64,000 bases of DNA from Rhodococcus sp. ARC_M6 (GCF_022810305.1 NZ_JALGQH010000017.1:1-64000); one strand, 5' to 3'; positions 1 to 10,670 are shown, counted from the stretch's first letter. Made by a program: numbers and translations. The notes: generated by a model not told the origin, from the sequence alone.

Positions 1-318
1 GGTCGCATCGCTTCGCAGAGTGGCTTGTACTTCCAACGCCCCGGCGACGACGAGATCCGCCACCAGAACCCGTGCAACCCCGATCGGAACAGCAAGGTGC
101 GCAGCGATTTCCGCGATGGAGATTCGCTGCTCACACAGGGTGACGATCGACGCACGGATGTCCTCCGGTGCAAGGCGTTTCGTGACGGCGTCTTCGACCG
201 TCGCGACTATTGCTTCGAGCGGAAGGTCGATGGACGGTATTGTCCGACCTTCGGTGAGCGCGTAGGGGCGAACCAGATTCGGTTCGCGGTCAACGTGCTC
301 GGATTGACGATGAGGCAT
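1..318 (-). CDS. DUF742 protein of a conservon, C-terminus cut by window edge
   Basis: Open from an ATG at 316-318 to the window edge, 106 codons with no stop. The N-terminus contains the sequence LVRPYALTEGRT, the hallmark of DUF742 proteins, followed by a winged-helix-like stretch (SIAEIAAHLAVPIGVARVLVADL). In Streptomyces and other actinobacteria DUF742 proteins are the third member (CvnC type) of four-gene conservons that also encode a sensor-kinase-like protein, a Roadblock protein and a small Ras-like GTPase. Only 5 nt separate it from the Roadblock gene, so they are co-transcribed. The GTPase gene is expected just beyond the left edge. The family is thought to form a membrane-associated, G-protein-like signalling complex. 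Confidence 0.85.
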   Translation of the reverse strand, partial: MPHRQSEHVDREPNLVRPYALTEGRTIPSIDLPLEAIVATVEDAVTKRLAPEDIRASIVTLCEQRISIAEIAAHLAVPIGVARVLVADLVVAGALEVQATLRSDAT

Positions 319-323
319 CGAGA

Positions 324-740
324 TCAGATATCCCGACCTGATCGGGGTGCGATATCCATGGTGGTTCCGACCCGATCGACCAGAGTTGCCATCTCGTAAC
401 CTATCTGGCCGATATCGCACCCCGCGACGGCCAGCGCCGCAAGGTACGCGCCGCTACCGACCCCCATGAGGAGAAGGTAGCCGTTTTCCATCTCGACCAC
501 CGATTGCAGGACAGCACCGCCGTCGAACAAACGTGATGCACCCGCCGACAAGCTGGCGAGTCCGGATGTCACGGCAGCCAACTGGTCTGCACGATCGAGC
601 GGAAGGTGGGTGCTCGCCGCGCTCAACAGCCCGTCGGCCGAGACGATGATCGCGTGGCTCACACCCGGAACGTCACGTGCGAAGCCCGATACCAACCAGT
701 CGAGTGAGCGAGGAGTCTCTGGGGCTCCGACAGAATTCAC
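324..740 (-). CDS. Roadblock/LC7 domain protein (conservon CvnB type)
   Basis: A 138-residue protein typical in length for bacterial Roadblock/LC7 proteins. It carries the family pattern of an early 'SADGLL' strand (around residues 34-39) followed by a Gly/Ala-rich helix and a '[22 protein letters not shown]' core. Roadblock proteins act as partners or GTPase-activating modules for small bacterial Ras-like GTPases. The GTG start overlaps the TGA of the upstream kinase gene by four bases (GTGA), indicating translational coupling in the order kinase, Roadblock, DUF742. The role of this conservon cannot be told from sequence. Confidence 0.88.
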   Translation of the reverse strand: MNSVGAPETPRSLDWLVSGFARDVPGVSHAIIVSADGLLSAASTHLPLDRADQLAAVTSGLASLSAGASRLFDGGAVLQSVVEMENGYLLLMGVGSGAYLAALAVAGCDIGQIGYEMATLVDRVGTTMDIAPRSGRDI

Positions 741-3595
741 TGTTCTCCTTCATCATTCTGCCCGGTCGTAGCCGAGTGCGGGTGGGTAGCGGCAGGGCGC
801 GCGGTGGACAAATCGGCGGGGTTCTCGCCGATATGGCGTCGTCCGCGGCTGACACCGGACTGGTAGTCACTCCATCCGCGTCGGACGTTTTCGGGATCGG
901 CGGTTTGGCGGTGAGCGCCGGACCGCAGCGGGGTGATGGTGGTCCCGGCGGTGCCGGGAACCAGTCGTGCACCGCGGTCGCGGATCGGGAGACCGGAATC
1001 GGAGATCTTGGTGACCGGCAGTTCGAACGACGCACGGGCAGCGACCCACCCCTGATCGGCATCGGTAGTCCAGGCGGTTCCGCTTGCAGCAGTCGAGGTT
1101 TGATCTGTCGGATCGACCAACCACTCGGAGACCATCCTGGCAAAGATCGGCGATGCGGTCGGGGTAGTGCCAGGGATCGGCTTCGGAAGTTCGGTGGTGC
1201 GAACAGCTGCGCGAGGCGGGAACCCGTCACGCGCGCGGGAGGAGAAGAAGGCCGCGGTATTGGTCGGGGTCGGGGAGCTCAGCCGGTGCCGGGGTTCAGG
1301 TTCGCCGCTGTTCTGGTCCACACTGTTCAGGTCGTTGCTATTCGCTTGAGGAGCAACGCTTTCGGCAACAGGAGCTGCCGGCATCCGTGCCTCCGCGATG
1401 GTGTCACCGATGCCTGGCGCTCCACTTGTCCCGGGGGTGCGACGCGGAAGTGCCGAGTCTTCGGGGAGAGCAGCAGTTGCCAACGTGGGTGCGCCGGCAA
1501 CCGGGGGCGGCAGTGTCACCCGGATGGTGTTGCCCGGTTGCCGTTGCGGAAGTCCGTTGGCGGACAACGGCGTCGCCTCGGTTATCGCGGGTCGGCTGTT
1601 CAGTGGCGCCGAAACCGGAACCGGCGCGACCTGCGCAGCCGGGGCTGGGATCGGGGCAGGCACTGCGGCCGGAGCACCGGTGCGAGCCGGAGCGATGAAC
1701 GGCGCCGACGGTATCCGAGCTGTGTCTTGACCAGGCTCTTCGAGCAGTGCTGCCGGGAGGAGAACCGAGGCGGTGATTCCGACGCGGTCCTGCGCAACTC
1801 CGGTGGGGCGCAGGCGAACCGAAATGTTGTATCGGCGGCTGATGCGGCTGATGACGAACAAGCCCATATGCCGTGCAGTGTCGGGACTCATCTCGCCGCC
1901 GGAAGCCAAGCGGCCGTTGGCGTCGAGTAGATCTGTCGTGGACATCCCGATGCCGAGGTCAGCGACCTCCACCAGCATGGAACCTTCGGACGTCGGACCG
2001 GCGTTGATGGTCACTGTTGTTTCCGGCGGTGAGTACCGCAGTGCATTGTCGAGAAGTTCGGCGATGAGATGTACGACGTCGGCACTGGACTGTCCGGTGA
2101 GGACGCCGGCTGGAATCTGTCCGAGTTCGACGCGCAGGTAGTCCTCGACGCCGGATACGGAGGCGCGTAGAGCGTCTGCGAGTGACATCGGTGCGGATCG
2201 TCCGCGGCGGCCTTCGGTGCCGGAGAGGATGAGGAGGTTGTCGCTGTTGCGGCGCATCCGGGCAGCGATGTGGTCGATGCGGAAGAGGTTCTCGAGTCGC
2301 CGCGGATCGTCTTCGTCCTGCTCGAGTTGTTCGATCAGGCCGAGCTGCTGCTCGACGAGGGACTTGTTGCGGCGCGAGAGGGTCTCGAACATGTCGTTAA
2401 CCTGGCGCCGCAGTGTTGCCTGCTCGCCGGCGAGCATGATGGCCTGCCCGTGCATGTCGTCGACGGCACGTGCGAGCTGACCGATCTCCTCGTGGGTGCG
2501 TATGGGTACGCGGGGGAATTCCAGATCGGTTGTCTTCTCGCCGGCCCGGATGCGTTCGATGGCCTCGGGTAGTCCACGGCGGGCAGCCTGGAGGGCCGCG
2601 AAGCGCAGGCGTCGGATGGGATCGACGAGTGATCGGCTGATGATCAGGGCGATGACCAGTGCCGCGAGGACGGCGCCGAGAACGAGTGCGGTGTCTCGAA
2701 GTGCCGCCGATCGAGCGGTGTTCGCCTCAGCGGTTACCGTGCTGCCGAACTGGCTCACGGCGGCGTCGGTCAGGGCGTTGTACTGATCGCTGCTGGTCTG
2801 GAGGCCGATGTCGATCTGACTGCTCAGCGGTGCTGTGGAGGCCGTCGCACCGATCTCGTCGACGCGATTCTGCGCTGACGCTGTCAGAGCCTTGACAGCG
2901 TTGACGGCTGTGGGATTGCTGTCTGCTTCGTTAGCGGGAAGCACGCCGCCCAGGGCAGCAAGTTCTGCTCCGGCAGTGGTAGCCAGGGCGGTCCGAGCTT
3001 GTTGATCGAGGCGGCCGGAACCGAACAGGATTCGCTGGTCGGCCAGGGCGCGGCGCGCTGCCCACAGAGTTGCGAATTCCCCGCCGCGCTCACGCAGAAT
3101 CGGCCGCTGGGAGGCTTTGATGATGTCGGTGAATGCGCTCGAGATGTCGGTCGAGACTTCGTTGACCCGGGCGACGAGTCGGGCCGACGCGACTGCGCCG
3201 GAACCAACCTCTTCGACGATCGATCGACTGTTTTGTAGAGCGCGGGTGACCTGACCGTTCAGTGCGTCATCAGTCTGGAAGGTCCGACCGGCCGTGACAA
3301 GTTCTTGCATCGAATTCGTTACTGCCGCAGTGGCCGTCGTGGTTTCGGTGCCGGAGGACGATGCGACGGCGAGGTCGTACAGTGCGTCTTCCAGATGAAG
3401 GGCTGCGGGGACTGCGAGGGCGCGCTCGGAAGACGAGCTGAGTTTTGCTGCCTCGGAGAGTTCAGCCTGGATCCGGAATGCGCCGAGCATGACGGCAATG
3501 AGCATCGGAACGGTGAGGACTGCGACAACCTTCCATCCGAGTCGCCATTCGCCGATCGACCACCACGCGGTTTTTGTGTGTGCATCGTTTTTCAT
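737..3595 (-). CDS. Conservon sensor-kinase-like membrane protein (CvnA type)
   Basis: About 952 residues from the ATG at 3593-3595; a GTG eleven codons upstream is also possible. Visible architecture: short cytoplasmic N-terminus, a membrane segment near residues 21-42, a roughly 260-residue extracytoplasmic alpha-helical sensor region, a second membrane segment near 303-320, a HAMP linker, a helical dimerisation region (around 405-460) and a GHKL ATPase domain with an N-box ([13 protein letters not shown], about 513-525) and a G-box (DLGIGM, about 546). Roughly the last 300 residues are low-complexity Pro/Ala/Ser/Thr, as in many CvnA proteins. The dimerisation helix has [11 protein letters not shown] rather than a classical HE motif, so autophosphorylation is uncertain. 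First gene of the conservon. Confidence 0.86.
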   Translation of the reverse strand: MKNDAHTKTAWWSIGEWRLGWKVVAVLTVPMLIAVMLGAFRIQAELSEAAKLSSSSERALAVPAALHLEDALYDLAVASSSGTETTTATAAVTNSMQELVTAGRTFQTDDALNGQVTRALQNSRSIVEEVGSGAVASARLVARVNEVSTDISSAFTDIIKASQRPILRERGGEFATLWAARRALADQRILFGSGRLDQQARTALATTAGAELAALGGVLPANEADSNPTAVNAVKALTASAQNRVDEIGATASTAPLSSQIDIGLQTSSDQYNALTDAAVSQFGSTVTAEANTARSAALRDTALVLGAVLAALVIALIISRSLVDPIRRLRFAALQAARRGLPEAIERIRAGEKTTDLEFPRVPIRTHEEIGQLARAVDDMHGQAIMLAGEQATLRRQVNDMFETLSRRNKSLVEQQLGLIEQLEQDEDDPRRLENLFRIDHIAARMRRNSDNLLILSGTEGRRGRSAPMSLADALRASVSGVEDYLRVELGQIPAGVLTGQSSADVVHLIAELLDNALRYSPPETTVTINAGPTSEGSMLVEVADLGIGMSTTDLLDANGRLASGGEMSPDTARHMGLFVISRISRRYNISVRLRPTGVAQDRVGITASVLLPAALLEEPGQDTARIPSAPFIAPARTGAPAAVPAPIPAPAAQVAPVPVSAPLNSRPAITEATPLSANGLPQRQPGNTIRVTLPPPVAGAPTLATAALPEDSALPRRTPGTSGAPGIGDTIAEARMPAAPVAESVAPQANSNDLNSVDQNSGEPEPRHRLSSPTPTNTAAFFSSRARDGFPPRAAVRTTELPKPIPGTTPTASPIFARMVSEWLVDPTDQTSTAASGTAWTTDADQGWVAARASFELPVTKISDSGLPIRDRGARLVPGTAGTTITPLRSGAHRQTADPENVRRGWSDYQSGVSRGRRHIGENPADLSTARPAATHPHSATTGQNDEGEQ

Positions 3596-3818
3596 GCGGA
3601 CCGCTGCCCCTTCATGACTGTCCCTCACGTCAACCCCCGATTGGGCTGTTGCCCGAGTTCCTCCGATTGTGCGTAACCGAAAGAAGTTAGCTGAACGGTA
3701 ACAGAAGGTCCTTTGTCTGGCCACAGGCATGCCTCACTTTGGGGTTAGTGCTCCGTAGCTCCTGTTTGTGCTGGTAGGGACTCAAGCGGACAATCGTAAC
3801 CAAATGGTCGCTAGAGGC

Positions 3819-4919
3819 TTAGTGAAGTTTCAGGAATGAGGTCAGTTCCGCTACCGCAGCCTGGCCCGCCCGGTTCGCGCCGATCGTTGAGGATGACGGG
3901 CCGTAGCCGACCAGATGTACTCGCGGGTCGGACGCGACTTGGGTGGCGAGACGTCCGGTCATCTCGATTCCGCCGCCGGGACCCCGTAGATGAAGCGGTG
4001 CAAGGTGATCGAGGGAGCTCCGAAAACCGGTGCACCACAAAATGACATCGGTACCGATCGACGTTCCGTCTTCCCATCTGACGCCGTGCGGAAGGATCTC
4101 CGAGAACATCGGTAGCCTTGTCATCACGCCGCGTTCGCGAGCCGCGCGGATCGCGGGTGTCACCGGCAGGCCCGTTACCGAGACCACCGATCCGGGTGGG
4201 AGCCCGCGTCGTACTCGATCTTCGACCATAGCGACGGCTTCTCGCCCGATGTCCGGGGTGAACGGCTCGTCGCGGAACTGCGGTTCGCGTCGGGTCACCC
4301 AGGTCGTGGTCGTGACCTGGGAGATCTCGTCGAGTAACTGGACCGCAGAGATGCCCCCGCCGACGACCACCACGTGTTTGCCCTCGAACTCGAGGGCGGA
4401 GCGGTAATCTCGGGTGTGTAGTTGGCGTCCGCGAAAGGACTCGGCGCCGCGGTAATGCGGAATGAACGGGCGCTCCCAGGTTCCCGTCGCATTGATCAGC
4501 CCGCGTGCGTTGAATATGCCGTGGTCGGTCTCGATGCGCAGACGCTCTTCGCGCGGGCAGACGACGCGAGTGTGTACCGGTCGGTGGACCGGAAGCTCGA
4601 ACTTCTTCTCGTACAACTCGAAGTAGTGGGGGACTGCGGCCGACGCCGGTACCTGTTCGGCATCGGTGCCCGTCGTTTCCGCGAAAGACATGCCCGGCAG
4701 ATCGTGCACGCCGTTCACGGTGCTCAAAGTCAGGCTCGGCCAACGGAACTGCCACGCTCCGCCGGGTCCGGCGGCGTGATCGAGCACGACGAACCCCGAC
4801 TCCGGCGCTACACCGAATTTGCGGAGGAAGTAAGCGGCCGAGAGACCGGCCTGGCCGGCACCGACAACCACCACATCGACGTTGTGGGCTTGTCCGTCGG
4901 AACTGACGTTCGTACTCAT
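3819..4919 (-). CDS. FAD-dependent monooxygenase-like oxidoreductase (FMO/Baeyer-Villiger fold)
   Basis: A 366-residue protein from the ATG at 4917-4919, preceded by AGGAGG about 11 nt upstream; the reading frame stays open further but lacks a ribosome site there. It has an FAD-binding Rossmann motif GAGQAG at residues 20-25, an NADPH-type GGGISA motif at about 187-192, and an ATG-like 'NATGTWERP' linker between them, the layout of class B flavin monooxygenases. The full FMO fingerprint is not clearly present, so substrate and exact reaction are unknown. Monocistronic; the gene upstream (echA6) is divergent. Related actinobacterial proteins are usually annotated as putative flavoproteins or monooxygenases of unknown substrate. 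Confidence 0.8.
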   Translation of the reverse strand: MSTNVSSDGQAHNVDVVVVGAGQAGLSAAYFLRKFGVAPESGFVVLDHAAGPGGAWQFRWPSLTLSTVNGVHDLPGMSFAETTGTDAEQVPASAAVPHYFELYEKKFELPVHRPVHTRVVCPREERLRIETDHGIFNARGLINATGTWERPFIPHYRGAESFRGRQLHTRDYRSALEFEGKHVVVVGGGISAVQLLDEISQVTTTTWVTRREPQFRDEPFTPDIGREAVAMVEDRVRRGLPPGSVVSVTGLPVTPAIRAARERGVMTRLPMFSEILPHGVRWEDGTSIGTDVILWCTGFRSSLDHLAPLHLRGPGGGIEMTGRLATQVASDPRVHLVGYGPSSSTIGANRAGQAAVAELTSFLKLH

Positions 4920-5032
4920 CGGTAATCTAACCTCCTGATGCACAGAACTCTGCTGCAGAGAACTATCGCGGACGGTAACGGCATTCGGGTCATCCCTGGT
5001 GTCGAGCCTTCCAGAAATGAAAGCGAGCGGAC

Positions 5033-5764
5033 ATGATCGGGACTTCCCGGGACGGCAATGTCGTGACCATCGAGTTGCAACGGCATGAGCGTCGTAACGC
5101 ACTCAGCGCGGAACTCTGCATCGCAATCAAGGATGCGGTGAACTCCGCCGTCGCAGATCGCGCTCACGTCATCGTGATCACGGGCCAGGGATCGGCATTC
5201 TGCGCCGGCGCCGACCTCTCCGGCGACGTGTACATGGAAGGCTTCACCGACCATCTCTTCGAAATGCTCCGCTCCATCGATACCGCGCCCATCCCGGTGA
5301 TCGCAGCCGTCAACGGCCCGGCCATCGGCGCCGGCACGCAACTCGCCATCGCTTCCGACCTGCGCGTCGTAGCTCCCGGCGCCAGGTTCGGCATTCCGGC
5401 TGCGACTCTCGGTGTCTCGGTGGACAAGTGGACGATGCATCGACTGGCATCTCTTGTCGGAGGTGGCCCGGCCCGCACGATTCTGCTCGGCATCGAACAG
5501 ATCGGTGCCGAGGAGGCATTCAACCGCGGCCTGGCCAACAAGATCGGCACACTCGAAGACGCGCAGGAATGGGCGCAGCGCATCGCCAACCTCGCACCGC
5601 TGTCGCTGCGCCACATGAAGATGGTTCTCAACGACGACGGAACGATGGACGCGCAGTCACCCGAGCAACTCGACGCACTTCACGCGGCGTGGCTCAGTGA
5701 CGACGTCCAAGAGGCCCGCGCTGCCCGCATCGAGAATCGCCCACCCGTCTTCAAGGGGAAATAG
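5033..5764 (+). CDS. echA6: EchA6-like crotonase-fold acyl-CoA binding protein
   Basis: A 243-residue crotonase-superfamily protein, the same length as M. tuberculosis EchA6 (Rv0905) and matching it along the chain (ERRNAL, ITGQGSAFCAGADLSGD, VNGPAIGAGTQLA, FGIPAATLGVSVDKW). The two glutamates used for water activation in true enoyl-CoA hydratases are absent: the GCELA position reads GTQLA and the PE position reads PA. This agrees with EchA6 being a non-catalytic acyl-CoA carrier that feeds FAS-II for mycolate synthesis in mycobacteria. The following genes (Rv0906-like, ctpE) repeat the mycobacterial order. Its role in mycolate metabolism here is inference from orthology. Confidence 0.85.
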   Translation: MIGTSRDGNVVTIELQRHERRNALSAELCIAIKDAVNSAVADRAHVIVITGQGSAFCAGADLSGDVYMEGFTDHLFEMLRSIDTAPIPVIAAVNGPAIGAGTQLAIASDLRVVAPGARFGIPAATLGVSVDKWTMHRLASLVGGGPARTILLGIEQIGAEEAFNRGLANKIGTLEDAQEWAQRIANLAPLSLRHMKMVLNDDGTMDAQSPEQLDALHAAWLSDDVQEARAARIENRPPVFKGK

Positions 5765-5807
5765 TCGCGTCCGGCTCCGGCGGAAAATAGTAGCTACGCT
5801 GGTCCGA

Positions 5808-6923
5808 ATGAAGAAGACGACGCTTCTCGGTCTTGCCGCGGTAACTGCGGCAACAGGATGGGTGGCGCGAGCCGCCTGGGGAATCCCGACGCAGATCGGG
5901 GCATCGCGAAGTGCGGTGCAACCCTATGCGGCGGCATCACCGCGATATCGAGACCGCCAGTTTCACAATTCGGAACCCAGCAGCGCTCTTGTTCCGGGTA
6001 CCGATGCCGGGATGGCGAAGTCGATGCTCACCCGCGGGTCGATGGGACGGCCACGCGCACCTATCCCGTTGGCCACTCCGCTGGCGCCGGCGCAGGCAGG
6101 CGGTGCGGCAGTTACCTGGTACGGACATTCGAGCGTGTTGGTCGAGGTCGACGGATACCGCGTGCTCGCGGACCCCGTGTGGAGTGAGCGCGTATCGCCT
6201 TCTGCTGCAGTCGGTCCCGCACGCATGCATGCGGTACCAGTATCTCTGGAAGATCTGCCGGCGGTGGATGCCATAGTCATCTCCCACGATCACTACGACC
6301 ATCTCGATATGGCGACGGTCAAAATTCTGACGCACTCGCAGAAGGCGCCGTTCGTGGTGCCGGTGGGTATCGGTGCGCACCTTCGTCACTGGAAGGTGCC
6401 GGAGAATCGCATTGTCGAGCTGGACTGGGACGAGTCGACGACAATCGGCGACTTGGTCCTCACGTGCACCGAGGCCCGCCATTTCTCGGGGCGTGGCCTC
6501 GTCCGCAATACGACGCAATGGGCGTCGTGGGTCTTTGCCGGCCCGAACCATCGCGTGTTCTTCGGCGGAGACAGCGGATACACGCCACGGTTTGTCGAAC
6601 TCGGAAAGAAGTACGGACCATTCGACTTGACCCTTCTCCCGGTCGGCGCCTACGACGTACGGTGGCCCGACATCCACATGAACCCCGAAGAAGCGGTTCA
6701 GACGCACGCCGATCTGAACCTCGGGGACGCGGAACGTGGAGTATTCGTGCCGATTCACTGGGCGACCTTCAATCTTGCGTTCCATTCGTGGTCCGAGCCG
6801 ATCGTGCGGTTGACCGAGACTGCTGCGGGAGTCGGCACCACGGTGGCGGTGCCGATGCCGGGTGGCAGGATCGACGCACTGTCCGCCACTGCGCCGTCGA
6901 AGTGGTGGATCGCGCTGGGATAG
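5808..6923 (+). CDS. Metallo-beta-lactamase-fold hydrolase, Rv0906 / NAPE-PLD-like
   Basis: About 371 residues from the ATG at 5808. An N-terminal membrane anchor or signal (KKTTLLGLAAVTAATGWVARAAWG) precedes a metallo-hydrolase domain with the zinc motif HDHYDHLD at about residues 160-167, an upstream WYGHSSVLVE strand, and a late 'GGDSGYT' metal-ligand segment. This arrangement fits the UlaG/NAPE-PLD-like branch, which acts on phosphodiester or lactone substrates. In M. tuberculosis the equivalent gene Rv0906 also follows echA6. It starts 43 nt after echA6, so co-transcription is likely. The cell-envelope location is inferred from the N-terminus; the substrate is unknown. Confidence 0.82.
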   Translation: MKKTTLLGLAAVTAATGWVARAAWGIPTQIGASRSAVQPYAAASPRYRDRQFHNSEPSSALVPGTDAGMAKSMLTRGSMGRPRAPIPLATPLAPAQAGGAAVTWYGHSSVLVEVDGYRVLADPVWSERVSPSAAVGPARMHAVPVSLEDLPAVDAIVISHDHYDHLDMATVKILTHSQKAPFVVPVGIGAHLRHWKVPENRIVELDWDESTTIGDLVLTCTEARHFSGRGLVRNTTQWASWVFAGPNHRVFFGGDSGYTPRFVELGKKYGPFDLTLLPVGAYDVRWPDIHMNPEEAVQTHADLNLGDAERGVFVPIHWATFNLAFHSWSEPIVRLTETAAGVGTTVAVPMPGGRIDALSATAPSKWWIALG

Positions 6924-6978
6924 GCATCCGATTCGAGTCGGACCGGGAAATGCGGCGTCGGGTGCGTAATCTTTGACC

Positions 6979-9468
6979 ATGGCTCACGAGCACACGGGTT
7001 CAAAAGAAACAGCAGTGGCGACCGCGGATTCACCCAACGACATCGACATCTCGCGTGGGTTGACGGCCGAGCAGGTTGCTGCCCGCATAGCGTCGGGCCA
7101 GACCAACGACGTGCCGGATCGGGCTTCGCGGTCGGTCAAGGACATCGTTCGCGGCAATATCTTCACCCGGATCAATGCGATCCTGATGGTGTTGTTGGTG
7201 ATCGTGCTGTCCACCGGTTCCGTGATCGACGGCATGTTCGGATTACTGATCGTCGCGAACAGTGGTATCGGCATCATCCAGGAGATCCGGGCGAAGCGTA
7301 CTTTGGATGCGCTGGCAATTGTCTCTCAGGCCAAGCCGATGGTCCGACGTGACGGTATCGCGGTTGCGCTTGCGCCCAAAGAAGTTGTTCTCGACGACAT
7401 CATCGAGTTGGGTTCCGGTGACCAGATCGTGGTCGACGGTGAAGTGGTCAGTTCTGCGGCCCTCGAGATCGACGAGTCGCTGCTCACGGGCGAAGCGGAC
7501 CCGGTGCACAAGACCGCTGGGGCGCAGGTACTTTCGGGAAGTTTTGTGGCAGCCGGTAGCGGCGCGTACCGGGCCACGAAGGTCGGCGGCGACGCATACG
7601 CGGCGAAGTTGGCCGAAGAAGCCAGCAAATTCACCTTGGTGCATTCGGAATTGCGCAGCGGTATCGACAGCATCCTCAAGTTCATCACGTACTTGATGAT
7701 CCCGGCGGGTGCCCTGATCATCTACAACCAGCTGTTCTCGAGCGGAGAGTCCATTCGCCCCGCACTCAACGGTATGGTCGCGGCTCTGGTTCCGATGGTC
7801 CCGGAGGGCCTGGTGCTGATGACGTCCATCGCGTTTGCCGTCGGAGTCATCCGACTGGGCAAGCGGCAGTGCCTCGTTCAGGAATTGCCGGCGATCGAGG
7901 GCTTGGCTCGCGTCGACGTCGTGTGCGCAGACAAGACGGGAACGCTCACCGAGAACGGTATGCGGCTATCCGAGTTGAAGCTCGCAGAAGGCTCTGCCGA
8001 CGAGGCGGTGATCAAGGCAGCATTGAGCGCGATGGCTGCGTCGGATCCGAGGCCCAACGCGAGTGTTCTTGCCATTCGCGAGTCATTCGCTGATGATGCG
8101 GGTTGGGGCGAAGCTACTGCGGTGGCGCCGTTCTCGTCCGCGAAGAAGTGGAGCGGACAGTCCTACGGTGCCCACGGCAACTGGGTGCTGGGCGCTCCGG
8201 ACATGCTTCTCGACCCGGCCTCCGACATGGCTCGGGAAGCAGAGTCGGTGGGGTCCACCGGACTGCGCGTACTCATGTTGGGCAGTAGCAATCTTTCAGT
8301 CGACGACGCAGATGCTCCCGGAATCGTGACACCGGAAGCCTTGGTCATTCTCGAGCAGAAGGTTCGTCCCGACGCACAGGAAACGTTGGAGTACTTCGCA
8401 AGTCAGAAGGTAGCGGTCAAAGTCATCTCCGGTGACAATGCGGTCTCGGTCGGCGCGGTTGCAGGTTCTCTCGGCCTTGCGGGCGGAGATCGCCCCATCG
8501 ATGCGCGGGAACTGCCCAACGATCAGGAGAAACTCGCCGACGTCCTCGAAGGCGCCACCACTTTCGGACGCGTTCGTCCCGATCAGAAGCGGGAGATGGT
8601 GGCCGCCTTGCAGTCTCGCGGCCACACTGTTGCGATGACCGGTGACGGTGTCAACGACGTGCTGGCGCTCAAGGATGCCGATATCGGAGTCTCGATGGGT
8701 TCGGGAAGCCCGGCGACGCGCGCTGTCGCGCAGATCGTGCTGTTGGACAACAAGTTCGCGACCTTGCCGTACGTGGTGGCGGAGGGTCGTCGCGTCATCG
8801 GCAACATCGAACGCGTCTCCAATCTCTTCCTCACCAAGACCGTGTACTCGGTGGTGCTCGCGTTTCTGGTCGGCATTACCGGCGTGCTGTCGAAGATGCT
8901 CGATTTCGAACCGCTGTCGTATCCGTTCCTGCCGCGTCACGTCACCATCGCAGCGTGGTTCACGATCGGTATCCCGGCGTTCATTCTTTCGCTGGCACCC
9001 AACAACGAACGCGCTCGCACCGGTTTTGTGGCCCGCGTGATGCGGTTGGCTTTGCCGTCCGGAATCATCATCGGTGTCATCACTTTTGCCACGTACGTGA
9101 TCGTTCACAATAGCTACGACGTGACACGCGAGCAGGAAAGCACCACTGCGTTGATCACGCTGATCATGATCGCCCTGTGGGTATTGGCGGTCGTTGCCCG
9201 ACCGTACAACTGGTGGAAGTTGGTGTTGATCGGCGGTTCGGTGGTCGGCTATCTGATCTTGTTCGCCTTGCCGTTCACTCGCGAGTTCTTCAAGTTGGAC
9301 CCCAGCAACGTGGCTGCGACGACGCTCGCAATCACGATGGGTGCGGTGGGCGTCGTGCTGGTGGAAGTGTCCTGGTGGGTCAGCGCCAGGTTGCACGGTG
9401 AGAAGCGAAAGTTGTTCACCACACCGGACGATATGCCGGGCGAGCATCCGCACGCGCACACGTCCTAG
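6979..9468 (+). CDS. ctpE: P-type cation-transporting ATPase CtpE
   Basis: About 829 residues from the ATG at 6979; an in-frame TTG lies two codons upstream. All P-type ATPase signatures are present: actuator TGE (about 170-172), PEGL in transmembrane helix 4 (about 275), phosphorylation motif DKTGT with Asp near 318, and hinge [21 protein letters not shown]. About ten hydrophobic segments are seen, including the C-terminal set. It matches mycobacterial CtpE (Rv0908), reported as a calcium-uptake pump affecting envelope integrity. PEGL rather than a CPx motif argues against a heavy-metal pump. It follows the Rv0906-like gene by 55 nt; no Rv0907-like gene is present. A diguanylate cyclase gene converges with a 14-nt gap. 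Confidence 0.9.
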   Translation: MAHEHTGSKETAVATADSPNDIDISRGLTAEQVAARIASGQTNDVPDRASRSVKDIVRGNIFTRINAILMVLLVIVLSTGSVIDGMFGLLIVANSGIGIIQEIRAKRTLDALAIVSQAKPMVRRDGIAVALAPKEVVLDDIIELGSGDQIVVDGEVVSSAALEIDESLLTGEADPVHKTAGAQVLSGSFVAAGSGAYRATKVGGDAYAAKLAEEASKFTLVHSELRSGIDSILKFITYLMIPAGALIIYNQLFSSGESIRPALNGMVAALVPMVPEGLVLMTSIAFAVGVIRLGKRQCLVQELPAIEGLARVDVVCADKTGTLTENGMRLSELKLAEGSADEAVIKAALSAMAASDPRPNASVLAIRESFADDAGWGEATAVAPFSSAKKWSGQSYGAHGNWVLGAPDMLLDPASDMAREAESVGSTGLRVLMLGSSNLSVDDADAPGIVTPEALVILEQKVRPDAQETLEYFASQKVAVKVISGDNAVSVGAVAGSLGLAGGDRPIDARELPNDQEKLADVLEGATTFGRVRPDQKREMVAALQSRGHTVAMTGDGVNDVLALKDADIGVSMGSGSPATRAVAQIVLLDNKFATLPYVVAEGRRVIGNIERVSNLFLTKTVYSVVLAFLVGITGVLSKMLDFEPLSYPFLPRHVTIAAWFTIGIPAFILSLAPNNERARTGFVARVMRLALPSGIIIGVITFATYVIVHNSYDVTREQESTTALITLIMIALWVLAVVARPYNWWKLVLIGGSVVGYLILFALPFTREFFKLDPSNVAATTLAITMGAVGVVLVEVSWWVSARLHGEKRKLFTTPDDMPGEHPHAHTS

Positions 9469-9482
9469 CTGGTTCGGCAAGT

Positions 9483-10631
9483 TCAGGGTTTTGACATATG
9501 GACCCAGGCAATGCGGTTGCCGCCACGCTTCTTCGCGCGGTACATCGCATTGTCGGCGTGCTCGATCAGCACGTTGACCGCACTGCCCGGTAGGTCTGCT
9601 TCCGTCGTGAGATGCACGCTGACGCCGGTGCTGGCGGATACCGGAAAAAGATCGGACGTGGAACTGATCGCGGAGTGAATCTGTGCGGCAACAGTTTCGA
9701 TATCGGTAGCGTCGACGCTGCGGAGGACAACAAATTCGTCGCCGCCGATGCGCGCCACCACGCCTTCGGGGCCCGCCGCTCGGACCAGTCGTTCGGCGAT
9801 GGCCGTCAACGCGTCGTCGCCCGCTCCGTGCCCGTGAGTGTCGTTGAGTCTCTTGAACGAGTCGACGTCGATCAGCATGGCGATCAGGGCTTTCGAACGC
9901 GAGGGATCTCCGCGAAGTAGCTGCTGAGCCTCGTCTTGCAGGCCGCGGCGATTGAGCGTGGCGGTGAGGTAGTCGCGACCTGCGCGGCGGGCGTCGTCCG
10001 TCAGTCGCAGCCAGACGACTTGCAATGCCCAGACGGTGGTGATGATGACTCCGCAGATGATCACGTACATGTCGAACACGATCCAGTCGTCGTTCGCCGG
10101 GTCTGTGAGGGCACTGTGCGCCAGGAGAGAGCAGATAGTGAGAGCCCAGAAGATGTGAGCGACAGCGACGCGGGGGCTGTGAACTACGGCGACGTAGAAG
10201 CCGATCATGACGAAGAGAATGCAGCCGATGGTTCCGACAAATGCGGATCGGACGCCGATCAGTAGGGCGAGTGCCAGCCACACATCACTCCAGACGACAA
10301 ACGTCATCGACTGCGCCCAAGTGGGCCAGGTGGCATGGCGACTCCAGCCCAGCCCGCCGTAGAGGCCGCTGAGCGCTGACACCGTGAGTACCGATCTGGC
10401 TAACCTGTTATCGGCGCCCAGATCGCTCAGTTGCATGGTTGCGGACATCACGGCGAAGACAAGACACCAGGCCGCGATGATCACGCGCCCGGGTCCGGTC
10501 AGTCCACGAGTATCGAGAAATCGGGGCAACCAGCTGTAATCGGTGGTAGCAAGCCAGGTTCGCGACAGCAGGCCACGGGCGGGCCGCGGAATAATTCCCG
10601 ACCCTCGCGAATCTGCATTCAATCTGGACAC
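9483..10631 (-). CDS. Membrane diguanylate cyclase (GGDEF)
   Basis: A 382-residue protein with a GTG start at 10629-10631. About five or six hydrophobic segments (residues 48-205) form an unclassified membrane sensor region, followed by a C-terminal GGDEF domain. The active-site GGDEF is intact at 296-300 and is preceded by DVDSFKRLNDTHGHGAGD, so it should make cyclic-di-GMP from two GTP. No RxxD inhibitory site precedes GGDEF. No EAL phosphodiesterase domain is attached. A second protein of the same build lies at 53.3-54.5 kb. An 11-bp-phased repeat of AGTTAACG lies 40-58 bp upstream and may regulate it. Confidence 0.9.
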   Translation of the reverse strand: MSRLNADSRGSGIIPRPARGLLSRTWLATTDYSWLPRFLDTRGLTGPGRVIIAAWCLVFAVMSATMQLSDLGADNRLARSVLTVSALSGLYGGLGWSRHATWPTWAQSMTFVVWSDVWLALALLIGVRSAFVGTIGCILFVMIGFYVAVVHSPRVAVAHIFWALTICSLLAHSALTDPANDDWIVFDMYVIICGVIITTVWALQVVWLRLTDDARRAGRDYLTATLNRRGLQDEAQQLLRGDPSRSKALIAMLIDVDSFKRLNDTHGHGAGDDALTAIAERLVRAAGPEGVVARIGGDEFVVLRSVDATDIETVAAQIHSAISSTSDLFPVSASTGVSVHLTTEADLPGSAVNVLIEHADNAMYRAKKRGGNRIAWVHMSKP

Positions 10632-10670
10632 CTGTCGAAATCACTTGTGATGAACTTCTGTCTGACATTC

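Noticed and set aside
677-1930. Long plus-strand open frame (417 codons) across the conservon kinase
   Set aside because: It is antisense to the kinase gene, Arg/Gly-rich with no recognisable domain, and arises from high-GC codon structure.
5033-5764. Active enoyl-CoA hydratase
   Set aside because: Both catalytic glutamate positions are replaced (GTQLA, PA), so the EchA6-type carrier reading is preferred.
8296-10281. 661-codon minus-strand frame across ctpE and the diguanylate cyclase gene
   Set aside because: It crosses the 3' end of ctpE and overlaps the GGDEF gene out of frame, is Arg/His-rich and has no domain.
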